In this document: positions 1 to 8,481 of the stretch, one piece after another
Position numbering within the stretch: the stretch's first letter is position 1
Layout of the letters: the number at the start of each line of letters is the position of its first letter
Assembly (NCBI GenBank): GCA_903882905.1
Contig: CAIRYW010000021.1
Location: 1-47,949 of the forward strand
DNA length: 47,949 nucleotides
Source: an uncultured bacterium
GTDB taxonomy: Bacteria > Patescibacteriota > Minisyncoccia > Phycocordibacterales > CAIRYW01
Reading direction: 5' to 3'
Translations under genes and position numbers: made by a program
The notes under the pieces: model-generated
What the model was told of the DNA's origin: nothing
Seen by the model: only the letters and a program-made list of their open reading frames with translations
The model's database searches: none

Positions 1-35
1 CCGTTCGCAAAGCGAACGGCCTTTTGTTTTTTATT
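1..35 (+). terminator. Rho-independent terminator of an upstream gene outside the window
   Basis: Stem ccgttcgc-aaa-gcgaacgg followed by ccttttgtttttt. Confidence 0.75.
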
Positions 36-54
36 AAAATTAATTTTTTTATAT

Positions 55-99
55 ATAAAAATGGTTGTGGGGGCGGCTTCTTTTCAGAAACCGCCCCCG
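55..99 (-). terminator. Terminator of the minus-strand gene 112..666
   Basis: Stem gggggcgg..ccgccccc; on the minus strand it is followed by acaaccattttta. Confidence 0.6.
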
Positions 100-111
100 T
101 TGTTGATTTTC

Positions 112-666
112 TCAGTAGCGAACTAGTCGCCCGTCCGGCCCGTAATTATACCTCGGGTCGAATTTTTCTGAGGCCAGACTTCGCTGGACCATTCCTCCTG
201 CGAGGCTTTGGTCTTCTTGGTCTTTGCTTCGGCTTCGAATTAATCGGCCATCTAGGCCATATTGATACCGAGGGTCAAATTTTTCCGAAGCTCGGCTTCG
301 CTGGACCATTCCTCCTGCGAGGCTTTGGTCTCCGCGATCGCAACCTGCACCGAAACTGGTTCCGACTAGCTGGCGGTGTTGTAACCATCCTGCGCGAAGC
401 GCCAATGGCATTTCTGCTTCGATTCCACGCCAGACAACTCGTCCAGTACGGTGATCACAGATGGTGATGATCTCTCCACCACCGCATTGACCAGAGGCCA
501 CTGCGACTGCTGGTTGAGCGCATTGAACGCGCCGACCTTGACCATCGAAACCGATTTTTACGACAGCCACCCGGCTTCCGTTGCCCCCAATGGAGACCTG
601 ACAGCCTTCGTTTGACAGCGCGAAGACGGCGCCTAAGATGTAATAGAGAACAGTTTTCATCTCCAT
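112..666 (-). CDS. Hypothetical protein with N-terminal hydrophobic segment and two C-terminal tandem repeats (DQSLAGGMVQRSxASEKFDPRYxYGxDGRLxR)
   Basis: 184-aa ORF, internal amino-acid repeat, terminator just downstream; clearly more GC-rich than flanking DNA. Confidence 0.55.
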   Translation of the reverse strand: MEMKTVLYYILGAVFALSNEGCQVSIGGNGSRVAVVKIGFDGQGRRVQCAQPAVAVASGQCGGGEIITICDHRTGRVVWRGIEAEMPLALRAGWLQHRQLVGTSFGAGCDRGDQSLAGGMVQRSRASEKFDPRYQYGLDGRLIRSRSKDQEDQSLAGGMVQRSLASEKFDPRYNYGPDGRLVRY

Positions 667-759
667 AATTATATCACATTTCAGGAAAAAAGCAATAGGT
701 AGAAAATAAGCCTAGAATGTTAATATAAAGGTTACCCACAGTAAATTGACGGGGTATTA

Positions 760-894
760 AAGTAGGAGCTCGCTTTATTTGTTCGTCTTAGTAACAAATA
801 GCGAGGTATTAAACCTTTGTCAGCTCCTCAGCTCGGAAGAACAAAAGATTACTTTTGTTCTTCTCTCGCTTTACGTCGCTAATAAGCATTACTT
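760..894 (+). promoter_or_regulatory. Structured 5' leader of ileS (not a recognised T-box)
   Basis: ggagct(766-771)/agctcc(823-828) enclosing cgctttatttgtt..aacaaatagcg, then perfect 12-bp hairpin gaagaacaaaag-atta-cttttgttcttc (837-864). Confidence 0.4.
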
Positions 895-3800
895 ATGAGT
901 GAAATCTCAAATCAAAAAAGCAAAATAGCAGAAAAAGAGGAGGAAATCCTAAAATTTTGGAAAGAAAATGACATCTTCCAAAAAACTGTAGAGAAAGAAT
1001 CTCCAAAAGGGAGCTTTGTTTTTTTTGAAGGTCCGCCGACTGCAAATGGAAAGCCAGGAATTCACCATTTAGAGGCCAGAGCTTTTAAGGACGTTATTCC
1101 TCGTTTCAAAACTATGTGCGGATATAAAGTGCCAAGGCGCGCCGGTTGGGATACTCATGGACTGCCAGTTGAAATTCAGGCAGAAAAAACTCTTGGCTTA
1201 AAATCAAAAAAAGAAATTGAAGAATATGGAGTTGCTGAATTTAATAAAAAATGCAAAGAAAGCGTTTTTGAATATTTAAAAGATTGGGATTTGTTTACTG
1301 AACGAATTGGTTTTTGGCTTGATCAAAAAAATGCATACTATACTTTTAATAATTCCTACATCGAATCTCTTTGGTATATCGTCAGCGAAATAAATAAGAA
1401 AAAACTTTTGTATAAAGATTACAAAGTTGTGCCATGGTGCCCAAGATGTGGAACAGGGCTTTCTTCTCATGAACTCGCGCAAGGGTATCAAGATGTAAAA
1501 GACTTAACGATTTATGCAAAATTTAAAGTCATAGGACAAGAGAATACTTTTTTACTTGCTTGGACAACAACTCCTTGGACACTTCCTGGAAACGTAGCCC
1601 TCGCTGTTGGAGAAAAAATTGATTATGTAAAAATAAAATCTGGAGAAGAATTTTTTATACTTGCTAAAAATAGATTAGTTAATGCTCCAGAAGGATACGA
1701 GATAGTAGAAGATTTAAAAGGAAAAGATTTGGTTGGTTTGGAATACGAGCCACTTTATCCGTTTTTGAAAGATAACCTACCTGATGGTGAAAAAGGGAAA
1801 TTAGGAAAAGCGTTTAAAGTTTATGCTGCAGATTTTGTTACCACAGAAGACGGAACTGGAATTGTACACATTGCTCCAATGTATGGAACAGATGACTTTG
1901 ATTTGGGCACGGAAGAAGGTTTGCCAAAATATCATATTGTAAATGAAGATGGAACTTTCAAAGATTTCGCAGGATTTCTTTCAGGAAAATTTGTAAAAAA
2001 TGAAGAAGTTGCGGTAGACATTATCAAAGATCTTGCGGGCAGGGGACTTTTGTTCAAAAAAGAAAAATACGAGCACTCATATCCGCATTGTTGGAGATGC
2101 AAAACTCCGCTTATTTATTTTGCCCGAGATTCTTGGTACATAAAAATGTCAGCGCTCAGAGATGATTTAGTTAAAGAAAATGAAGGAATTAATTGGGAAC
2201 CAAATTATATAAAAGAGGGAAGATTCGGCGAGTGGCTCAGGGAAATAAGAGATTGGGCAATTTCCCGCGAAAGATATTGGGGAACGCCGCTTCCTGTATG
2301 GACCGATCAAGAAGGAAAAGAAATTTTTATTCCGGATTCAATTGAAAGCTTGAAGAAAAAAACTAAAAAATCTGGCAATAAATATTTTTTGATGCGACAC
2401 GGTGAAGCCGAGCAAAATGTTTTAGGTATAGAAAGTTCTGACGAAGAAGCAGTTCACCACTTAACAGAAAAAGGTATCGCAGATAGCAAAAAAACTGCAG
2501 AAAAATTAAAAGATGAAAAGATTGATTTAATAATTCATTCACCAATAACTAGAACAAAAGAAACAGCGGCAGAGGTAAAAAAAACTCTTGGAGATGTTGA
2601 AATCATTTCTGATAAAAGAATTACCGAAGAAATTCTCGGTGGACTTTCCGGTATAAAAGTCGGAGAGTTTGAAAAATATTTTTCTTGTTTCGATGATCGA
2701 ATGTATAAGAGTGTCAAAAATTGCGAGACGCTTTTGGAAGCAAAAAAAAGAGTAGGTGAGTTTATATATGATATCGAAAAAAAATATCAGAATAAAAATA
2801 TTTTAATCGTTTCTCATGGCGGTCCAATGTCTCTTATGAAATGTGTTGCAGATGGAATTCTTGAGAAGGACTTAGAAGAGCAATATGGTGTGGATATGAT
2901 GCCTTTGGGTGAGTATAAGGAATTTGAGTTTGTACCGATTCCGCATAATGAAAATTATGAATTGGATTTGCATAAGCCATATATTGATGAGATTGAAGTA
3001 CTTGGAGAAAATGGAAAGACGCTAAAAAGAACAAAAGAAGTTATGGATGTATGGTTTGATTCAGGAGCTATGCCTTTTGCTTCAAATCACTATCCAATGG
3101 AAAACAAAAAATTTGTGGATGGATCACTATTTCCTGCAGATTATATTTGCGAAGCAATAGACCAAACTAGAGGTTGGTTTTATACATTGCATGCAGTTGG
3201 CGTGTTACTTGGAAAAGGTAAAGCTTTCAAGAATGTTATTTGCTTAGGGCACTTGATGGATAAGACTGGGAAAAAAATGAGTAAATCTTTAGGGAATATT
3301 ATTGATCCTTGGGAGCAAATGAACAAATATGGAGCCGATGCCGTCAGACTCTGGATGTATTCTGTTAATCAACCGGGAGAATCAAAAAATTATGATGAAA
3401 AAACAGTTGATGAAATTGTAAAAAAGAATTTTAATTTGCTTTCAAATGTTTTGACTTTCTATGAGCTTTACCGAGAAAAAGAATTAGAATCAAATGATCG
3501 TCCAGAGTCTCAAAATGTTTTGGATATTTGGATTTTGGCAAGACTATCCGAACTTGTAGGTGGGGGAACTAACTATTTGAATGAATATAAGATTTTGGAA
3601 CCAGTGAGAACCTTGCGAGAGTTTATTGATGATCTTTCGACTTGGTATGTTAGGCGTTCACGAGAAAGACTTCGAGATGGTGATAAGGACGCAAAAAAGA
3701 CTTTGTATTTTGTCTTAAAAACAATCTCAAAATATATGGCGCCTTTTGCTCCATTTTATGCTGAATCGCTCTACCAAAATTTACGTTTAGAAAATGATGT

Positions 3801-4338
3801 AGAAAGTGTTCATCTAGAAAATTGGCCAACCGCATCAAAAGTTGATGAAAAAGTAATTGAAGAAATGAAAGCAGTTAGACTTATTTGCTCACTTGGACTT
3901 AAAGCAAGATCAGATGCAAAAATTAATGTTAGACAACCACTAGCAATGCTCAAGTTTAAAGTTGAAAGTTTAAAGTTGAAAGAAGAGTATAAAGGAATAA
4001 TAAGAGATGAGATTAATGTTAAGGAAATAATTTTTGATAGTTCAATCCAAGATGAAGTTTTTCTTGATACGGAAATTACTCCAGAGTTGAGAGAAGAGGG
4101 AACTATTCGAGAATTTATTCGCGCTGTTCAAGATTTTCGAAAAGAAAAAGGTTTTGAAGCAAAAGACAGAGCAGTTCTTTCTGTTTCTTGTGATGAAGTA
4201 TTCAAGAAACTTGTTTTGAAATTTGAAAGTGAAATTAAAAAAGTTGCCGGACTAGATAATGTTGAATTTGTTTCTGAAGCAGAAAAAGAAATAAATCTCC
4301 TAGGATTTACTGTGAAAGTTTCTATTAAGAAACTATAA
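895..4338 (+). CDS. ileS: Isoleucyl-tRNA synthetase with embedded histidine phosphatase domain
   Basis: Class I motifs (PPTANGKPGIHH as HIGH-like, KMSKSLGN), CP1 Zn-type motifs WCPRCG and CWRC, VMDVWFDSGAMPFA; internal FLMRHGEAEQN and ILIVSHGG motifs. Confidence 0.95.
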   Translation: MSEISNQKSKIAEKEEEILKFWKENDIFQKTVEKESPKGSFVFFEGPPTANGKPGIHHLEARAFKDVIPRFKTMCGYKVPRRAGWDTHGLPVEIQAEKTLGLKSKKEIEEYGVAEFNKKCKESVFEYLKDWDLFTERIGFWLDQKNAYYTFNNSYIESLWYIVSEINKKKLLYKDYKVVPWCPRCGTGLSSHELAQGYQDVKDLTIYAKFKVIGQENTFLLAWTTTPWTLPGNVALAVGEKIDYVKIKSGEEFFILAKNRLVNAPEGYEIVEDLKGKDLVGLEYEPLYPFLKDNLPDGEKGKLGKAFKVYAADFVTTEDGTGIVHIAPMYGTDDFDLGTEEGLPKYHIVNEDGTFKDFAGFLSGKFVKNEEVAVDIIKDLAGRGLLFKKEKYEHSYPHCWRCKTPLIYFARDSWYIKMSALRDDLVKENEGINWEPNYIKEGRFGEWLREIRDWAISRERYWGTPLPVWTDQEGKEIFIPDSIESLKKKTKKSGNKYFLMRHGEAEQNVLGIESSDEEAVHHLTEKGIADSKKTAEKLKDEKIDLIIHSPITRTKETAAEVKKTLGDVEIISDKRITEEILGGLSGIKVGEFEKYFSCFDDRMYKSVKNCETLLEAKKRVGEFIYDIEKKYQNKNILIVSHGGPMSLMKCVADGILEKDLEEQYGVDMMPLGEYKEFEFVPIPHNENYELDLHKPYIDEIEVLGENGKTLKRTKEVMDVWFDSGAMPFASNHYPMENKKFVDGSLFPADYICEAIDQTRGWFYTLHAVGVLLGKGKAFKNVICLGHLMDKTGKKMSKSLGNIIDPWEQMNKYGADAVRLWMYSVNQPGESKNYDEKTVDEIVKKNFNLLSNVLTFYELYREKELESNDRPESQNVLDIWILARLSELVGGGTNYLNEYKILEPVRTLREFIDDLSTWYVRRSRERLRDGDKDAKKTLYFVLKTISKYMAPFAPFYAESLYQNLRLENDVESVHLENWPTASKVDEKVIEEMKAVRLICSLGLKARSDAKINVRQPLAMLKFKVESLKLKEEYKGIIRDEINVKEIIFDSSIQDEVFLDTEITPELREEGTIREFIRAVQDFRKEKGFEAKDRAVLSVSCDEVFKKLVLKFESEIKKVAGLDNVEFVSEAEKEINLLGFTVKVSIKKL

Positions 4339-4340
4339 AA

Positions 4341-4913
4341 ATGAGTCATGTTAAATACACAACAGACAGCTTTGTAATTGCTTCAAAAGAGCATGGAGAG
4401 GCCGATAGAATTTTTAAGCTTTATACAAAAGACTTTGGAATGATTTTTGCTATTGCGAAAGGTGTAAGACACTTGAAATCAAAATTAAAACCGCATCTTG
4501 GCGTAGGTGAAAGAGTAAAAATTTCTTTGGTGAAAGGAAAAGAATTTTGGAGGTTGGTTGAAGCAGTAAAATATGATGAAGATAATATTCCAATTCAATC
4601 AAAAAAACATTTTGCAAAAATCATTGCTGTAATTTCAAGATTAGTTCAAGGTGAAGAAAAAAATTTAGAAGTGTATGAGACTTTGGTAAAGCTCAATAAG
4701 GCTTTATTTAGTTTACAGGACGGATGTTTAGAAGGTTTAGAATTAATAGCTTCAACAAAAGTTTTAAGTAGTTTGGGATATTCACCTCGCGAAGAACTTT
4801 TTAAAACAATTTGTGAGTCTTCATTTTGCGAAGAAGATGCAATTCGAGCTTTAGGAGAAAAGTCGAAAATAATACCAATGGTAAATAATGCTCTCTCACA
4901 TAGCCATCTGTAA
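4341..4913 (+). CDS. recO: RecO-like DNA repair protein (short form, no Zn-finger seen)
   Basis: N-terminal YTTDSFVIASKEHGEADRIFKLYTKDFGMIFAIAKGVRHLKSKL resembles the RecO OB fold. Confidence 0.75.
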   Translation: MSHVKYTTDSFVIASKEHGEADRIFKLYTKDFGMIFAIAKGVRHLKSKLKPHLGVGERVKISLVKGKEFWRLVEAVKYDEDNIPIQSKKHFAKIIAVISRLVQGEEKNLEVYETLVKLNKALFSLQDGCLEGLELIASTKVLSSLGYSPREELFKTICESSFCEEDAIRALGEKSKIIPMVNNALSHSHL

Positions 4914-4942
4914 TGACGGTGGTATAATTCTGTTACATAAAA

Positions 4943-6883
4943 ATGCCTGATGATTTAGAAAAAAGCCGAATAGAAGAACTAAAAAGAAGATTGTACTCAA
5001 AGACCGAAAAAATTGAGGAGAAGCATGTTCTTGATCTTAAAAAACACGAGAATGAAGTTTCTGGGCAGTGGACTCACGAAGAGGAAGGAAAGGAGGCTTT
5101 GAATCAGGTTTTGAATGCTCCGACTGATAGGAATAAATCAGATTTGACCAAAAGAATTCTTCAAGGAGCTTTTGTTTTTTTTATACTTTCAATTGCTGTT
5201 GCAGCGTTTATCCTTTTTAAAGGGGTCAATGTTGTCTCAAATGATAAGGTAAAAGTTGATGTTTTAGCTCCTGCTGCTGTACCTTCCGGTCAAATTACAT
5301 CACTTGATGTTAGTGTTCAAAACACAAATGATGGCCCAATTAATTTAGTTGATGTGGTTTTGAATTATCCAAAAGGCACAAGAAGTGCGGATGATCAAAC
5401 TCTAGAATTAACCCACGACAGAGTTTCTTTTGAATCAATCGCTTCCGGACAAACCTCCAAAGGCACTGCAAAGGCAATATTTTTTGGAGAAAACGGGACG
5501 TTGCAAAAAATAAATATTGAAGTTGATTATCGTGTCCCAGGTTCAAATACAGTTTTTTCAAAAAATTCTGAATATGATATTTCAATTGGTACTTCTGCTT
5601 TGTCTTTGACACTTGATTCAGTGAAAGAAATTACTTCCGGACAAAATATTGATATGACCCTAACAGTTAAATCAAATTCTCCTGAGACAATAAAAGGTGT
5701 TGTTCTTCAGGCGATATTTCCTTTTGGTTTTACTTTTTCAAGTTCAACTCCTTTGGCAGTAGATAATTTTAATGATTGGAACTTAGGTGATATTGAACCA
5801 GGAGGAACGAGAACTGTAAAAATTTCTGGTCTTGTTACTGGTGAAACTGATGAAGTAAGATTTTTTAGATTCTTACTTGGACTTGGGTCTGCTCAAAATC
5901 AAAATCAAATTCAATCAGAAATTTCTTCTGCGGAAAATTCTTTGGTTGTGAAAAAACCTTTTATTGGTTCAAGTCTTTATTTAAATTCAGTTCCAGCAGA
6001 GACTTTCATTGCAATTCCTGGAAAAGAAATTAATGCAGAAATTAGATGGCAAAATAATTTAGATGTACCAATTGATGATGCTCAAATTTCTGTCAGTATC
6101 GATGGAAGTATAGTAGACATGAATAGTCTCAAAACCCAGAAGGGAATAATCAAGACCGATGCAAAAACTATTTCTTGGAGTAAATTTGAAGATGATAAAT
6201 TAACAGAAATACCTGCTGGGGGAAGTGGATCGGTTCAGTTTGTTTTTACTACTCTTTCTGATCAATCTACTGGAATTTCAAAGATAAGAAATCCTTACAT
6301 ACAAATTGATGTTAATGTGAAAGGTAAAAGAATTTCTGAGAGTAATGTTCCCGAAGATATTGATTCTGTTATTTCTAAAAAAATAATGGTTGATACTGTT
6401 GCAACACTTTCTGCGCAAATCGTCCATAATACAGGACCTATTGAAAATCAAGGTGCTATTCCTCCAAAACTCAATAAGCCTACAGAATATACAGTTATAT
6501 GGACGGTTTCAAATACCTTTAATGATATAAATGGAGCTCAGGTTAAAGCTATTCTTCCAAACTTCCTATCTTGGACAGGTGTAACTTCACCAACAACTGA
6601 AAAAATTTCCTTCGATGCTGATAGTAGGACTGTGACATGGGACCTAGGAAAAGTTCTAGCAACTGGAGGATCTGCTTCTGGTTTGCATCAGGTTGCCTTT
6701 CAAATATCTTTCACACCAACTCTCGATCAGGTCGGAAATAGACCAGTATTGATAGATGCTTCTAAGTTTTCTGGAATAGATGCATTTACAGGAGATAATA
6801 TTTTCGTAGCATCAAACGCTTTGACGACATTTTTGCCTACTGATCCAAACTTTAATAATGGAGATGAGATAGTTTCAAAGTAA
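4943..6883 (+). CDS. Membrane-anchored protein with repeated extracellular beta-sandwich (DUF11/CARDB-like) domains
   Basis: Single TM segment (FVFFILSIAVAAFILF) followed by long repeats with 'DVSVQNTNDGPINLVDVVL'-type motifs. Confidence 0.6.
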   Translation: MPDDLEKSRIEELKRRLYSKTEKIEEKHVLDLKKHENEVSGQWTHEEEGKEALNQVLNAPTDRNKSDLTKRILQGAFVFFILSIAVAAFILFKGVNVVSNDKVKVDVLAPAAVPSGQITSLDVSVQNTNDGPINLVDVVLNYPKGTRSADDQTLELTHDRVSFESIASGQTSKGTAKAIFFGENGTLQKINIEVDYRVPGSNTVFSKNSEYDISIGTSALSLTLDSVKEITSGQNIDMTLTVKSNSPETIKGVVLQAIFPFGFTFSSSTPLAVDNFNDWNLGDIEPGGTRTVKISGLVTGETDEVRFFRFLLGLGSAQNQNQIQSEISSAENSLVVKKPFIGSSLYLNSVPAETFIAIPGKEINAEIRWQNNLDVPIDDAQISVSIDGSIVDMNSLKTQKGIIKTDAKTISWSKFEDDKLTEIPAGGSGSVQFVFTTLSDQSTGISKIRNPYIQIDVNVKGKRISESNVPEDIDSVISKKIMVDTVATLSAQIVHNTGPIENQGAIPPKLNKPTEYTVIWTVSNTFNDINGAQVKAILPNFLSWTGVTSPTTEKISFDADSRTVTWDLGKVLATGGSASGLHQVAFQISFTPTLDQVGNRPVLIDASKFSGIDAFTGDNIFVASNALTTFLPTDPNFNNGDEIVSK

Positions 6884-6907
6884 TCATTTTGGTGCTATAA
6901 ATTAGAT

Positions 6908-8227
6908 ATGGAAAACAAAAAAGATGAGAATCTGATGGAAAATTTAATCTCGCTTTGCAAGCGAAGAGGCTTTATCTACCAAGGATCAGAAATCTATGGT
7001 GGTCTTGCTGGCACTTGGGATTACGGACCTTTAGGCGTAGCACTCAAAAAAAATATTGAAAATTTATGGTGGAAAAGGTTTGTCTTGGATAGGGAAGACA
7101 TGTACGGAATGGATGCGGCGATTTTGATGAATCAGAATGTTTGGAAAGCTTCGGGTCATGTTTCTGGTTTTTCTGATCCATTAGTTGAATGCAAAAAGTG
7201 TAAAAAAAGATTTAGAGCCGATCAGCTTGAAGATCAAAAAAAATGTCCAGAATGTAAAGGAGAATTAGGTGAAGCAAGGCAATTTAACATGATGTTTAAA
7301 ACTCATATTGGCGCTATGGAAGATGATTCTGCAATTTCTTATTTGCGTCCTGAGACAGCTGGTGGAATGTTTGTGAACTTTAAAAATATTTTGGATAGCT
7401 TTCATCCAAGACTTCCTTTTGGTATGGCGCAAATCGGTAAAGCTTTTAGAAATGAAATCGCTCCAAGAGATTTTATCTTTCGTGTTCGCGAACTTGAGCA
7501 AATGGAAATAGAATATTTTGTAAAACCAGATACATGGAAAGAAAATTTTGAGAATTTTAGAAAACAAGTCTGGGAATTTACAAAAGACGTTGGCTTAACA
7601 CAAGAAAAAGTACATGAGCTTGAAGTAGCAGATGGAGATAGAGCTCATTATTCAAAGCGCACTATTGATTTTGAGTTTGATTTTCCTTTTGGTAGAAAAG
7701 AGCTTTATGGCCTTGCATACAGAACCGATTTTGATTTGAAAAGTCATACTGAAGCATCAAAAGTTGATCTGTCTTTTTTTGATGAAGAGAGCAAACAAAG
7801 ATTTTTACCCCATGTTATTGAGCCTTCTTTTGGGGTTGGTAGAACACTACTTGCTGTTTTGTCTGATGCTTACACTGAGGATGTTTTGGGTGATGAACCA
7901 AGAACTTATTTAAAACTTTCTCCTCGTGTTGCTCCTGTTATCGCAGCGGTTTTTCCACTTCTAAAAAATAAACCTGAACTTGTCGCAAAGGCGCGGGAAA
8001 TATTTGGTGAACTGAAAAAAGAATTTGGAAGAATAATATTTGACGATAATGGAAATATTGGTAAGAGATACAGAAGGCAAGACGAAATTGGTACACCATT
8101 TTGTATTACTGTTGATTTTGAAACCTTAGAAAAAGATGTAGGCGTGACCGTTAGAGATAGGGATACAGGAAAGCAAGAAAGAATAAAAATTTCAGAACTC
8201 TCTAGTTTTCTAAAATCTCATATATAA
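6908..8227 (+). CDS. glyS: Glycyl-tRNA synthetase (single-chain class II type)
   Basis: CKRRGFIYQGSEIYGGLAGTWDYGPLG, FGMAQIGKAFRNEIAPRDFIFRVREL, IEPSFGVGRTLLAVL. Confidence 0.95.
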   Translation: MENKKDENLMENLISLCKRRGFIYQGSEIYGGLAGTWDYGPLGVALKKNIENLWWKRFVLDREDMYGMDAAILMNQNVWKASGHVSGFSDPLVECKKCKKRFRADQLEDQKKCPECKGELGEARQFNMMFKTHIGAMEDDSAISYLRPETAGGMFVNFKNILDSFHPRLPFGMAQIGKAFRNEIAPRDFIFRVRELEQMEIEYFVKPDTWKENFENFRKQVWEFTKDVGLTQEKVHELEVADGDRAHYSKRTIDFEFDFPFGRKELYGLAYRTDFDLKSHTEASKVDLSFFDEESKQRFLPHVIEPSFGVGRTLLAVLSDAYTEDVLGDEPRTYLKLSPRVAPVIAAVFPLLKNKPELVAKAREIFGELKKEFGRIIFDDNGNIGKRYRRQDEIGTPFCITVDFETLEKDVGVTVRDRDTGKQERIKISELSSFLKSHI

Positions 8228-8241
8228 AATTTCGGATAATT

Positions 8242-8273
8242 ATAAAAAATGCTTAAGAGTTCTGTTCTTAAGC
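8242..8273 (-). terminator. Terminator of the small minus-strand gene
   Basis: Minus strand: gcttaaga-acagaac-tcttaagc followed by attttttata. Confidence 0.6.
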
Positions 8274-8280
8274 GAGGGAT

Positions 8281-8436
8281 CTATATTTGTCGGTGTTCAC
8301 ACACTTTCCAAATGGCGGAGGCAACAAGTGCCAGAACAATGCCTGTGGTTACCCCAGCTCCGAATTTGTGGAATAGATCACCCAAAGCTCCTCCGATGAT
8401 AGTGAAAAGAACAATGAAAATAGCGGGTATAGTCAT
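8281..8436 (-). CDS. 51-aa small membrane protein MTIPAIFIVLFTIIGGALGDLFHKFGAGVTTGIVLALVASAIWKVCEHRQI
   Basis: Manually translated on the minus strand; two hydrophobic segments; own terminator; absent from the supplied ORF track, whose shortest listed ORF is 60 aa. Confidence 0.6.
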   Translation of the reverse strand: MTIPAIFIVLFTIIGGALGDLFHKFGAGVTTGIVLALVASAIWKVCEHRQI

Positions 8437-8481
8437 TTCTATTTGATTTTACATATGTTATAAAGATAAGCAAGAAAATAT

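Noticed and set aside
24-467. 147-aa plus-strand ORF
   Set aside because: Antisense to the better-supported 112..666 minus ORF with its own terminator; starts inside a terminator region.
760-894. T-box riboswitch upstream of ileS
   Set aside because: No AGGGUGGNACCGCG motif or classical terminator/antiterminator pair found.
8249-8446. 65-aa plus-strand ORF
   Set aside because: Begins in a terminator hairpin and lies antisense to a convincing 51-aa membrane protein.
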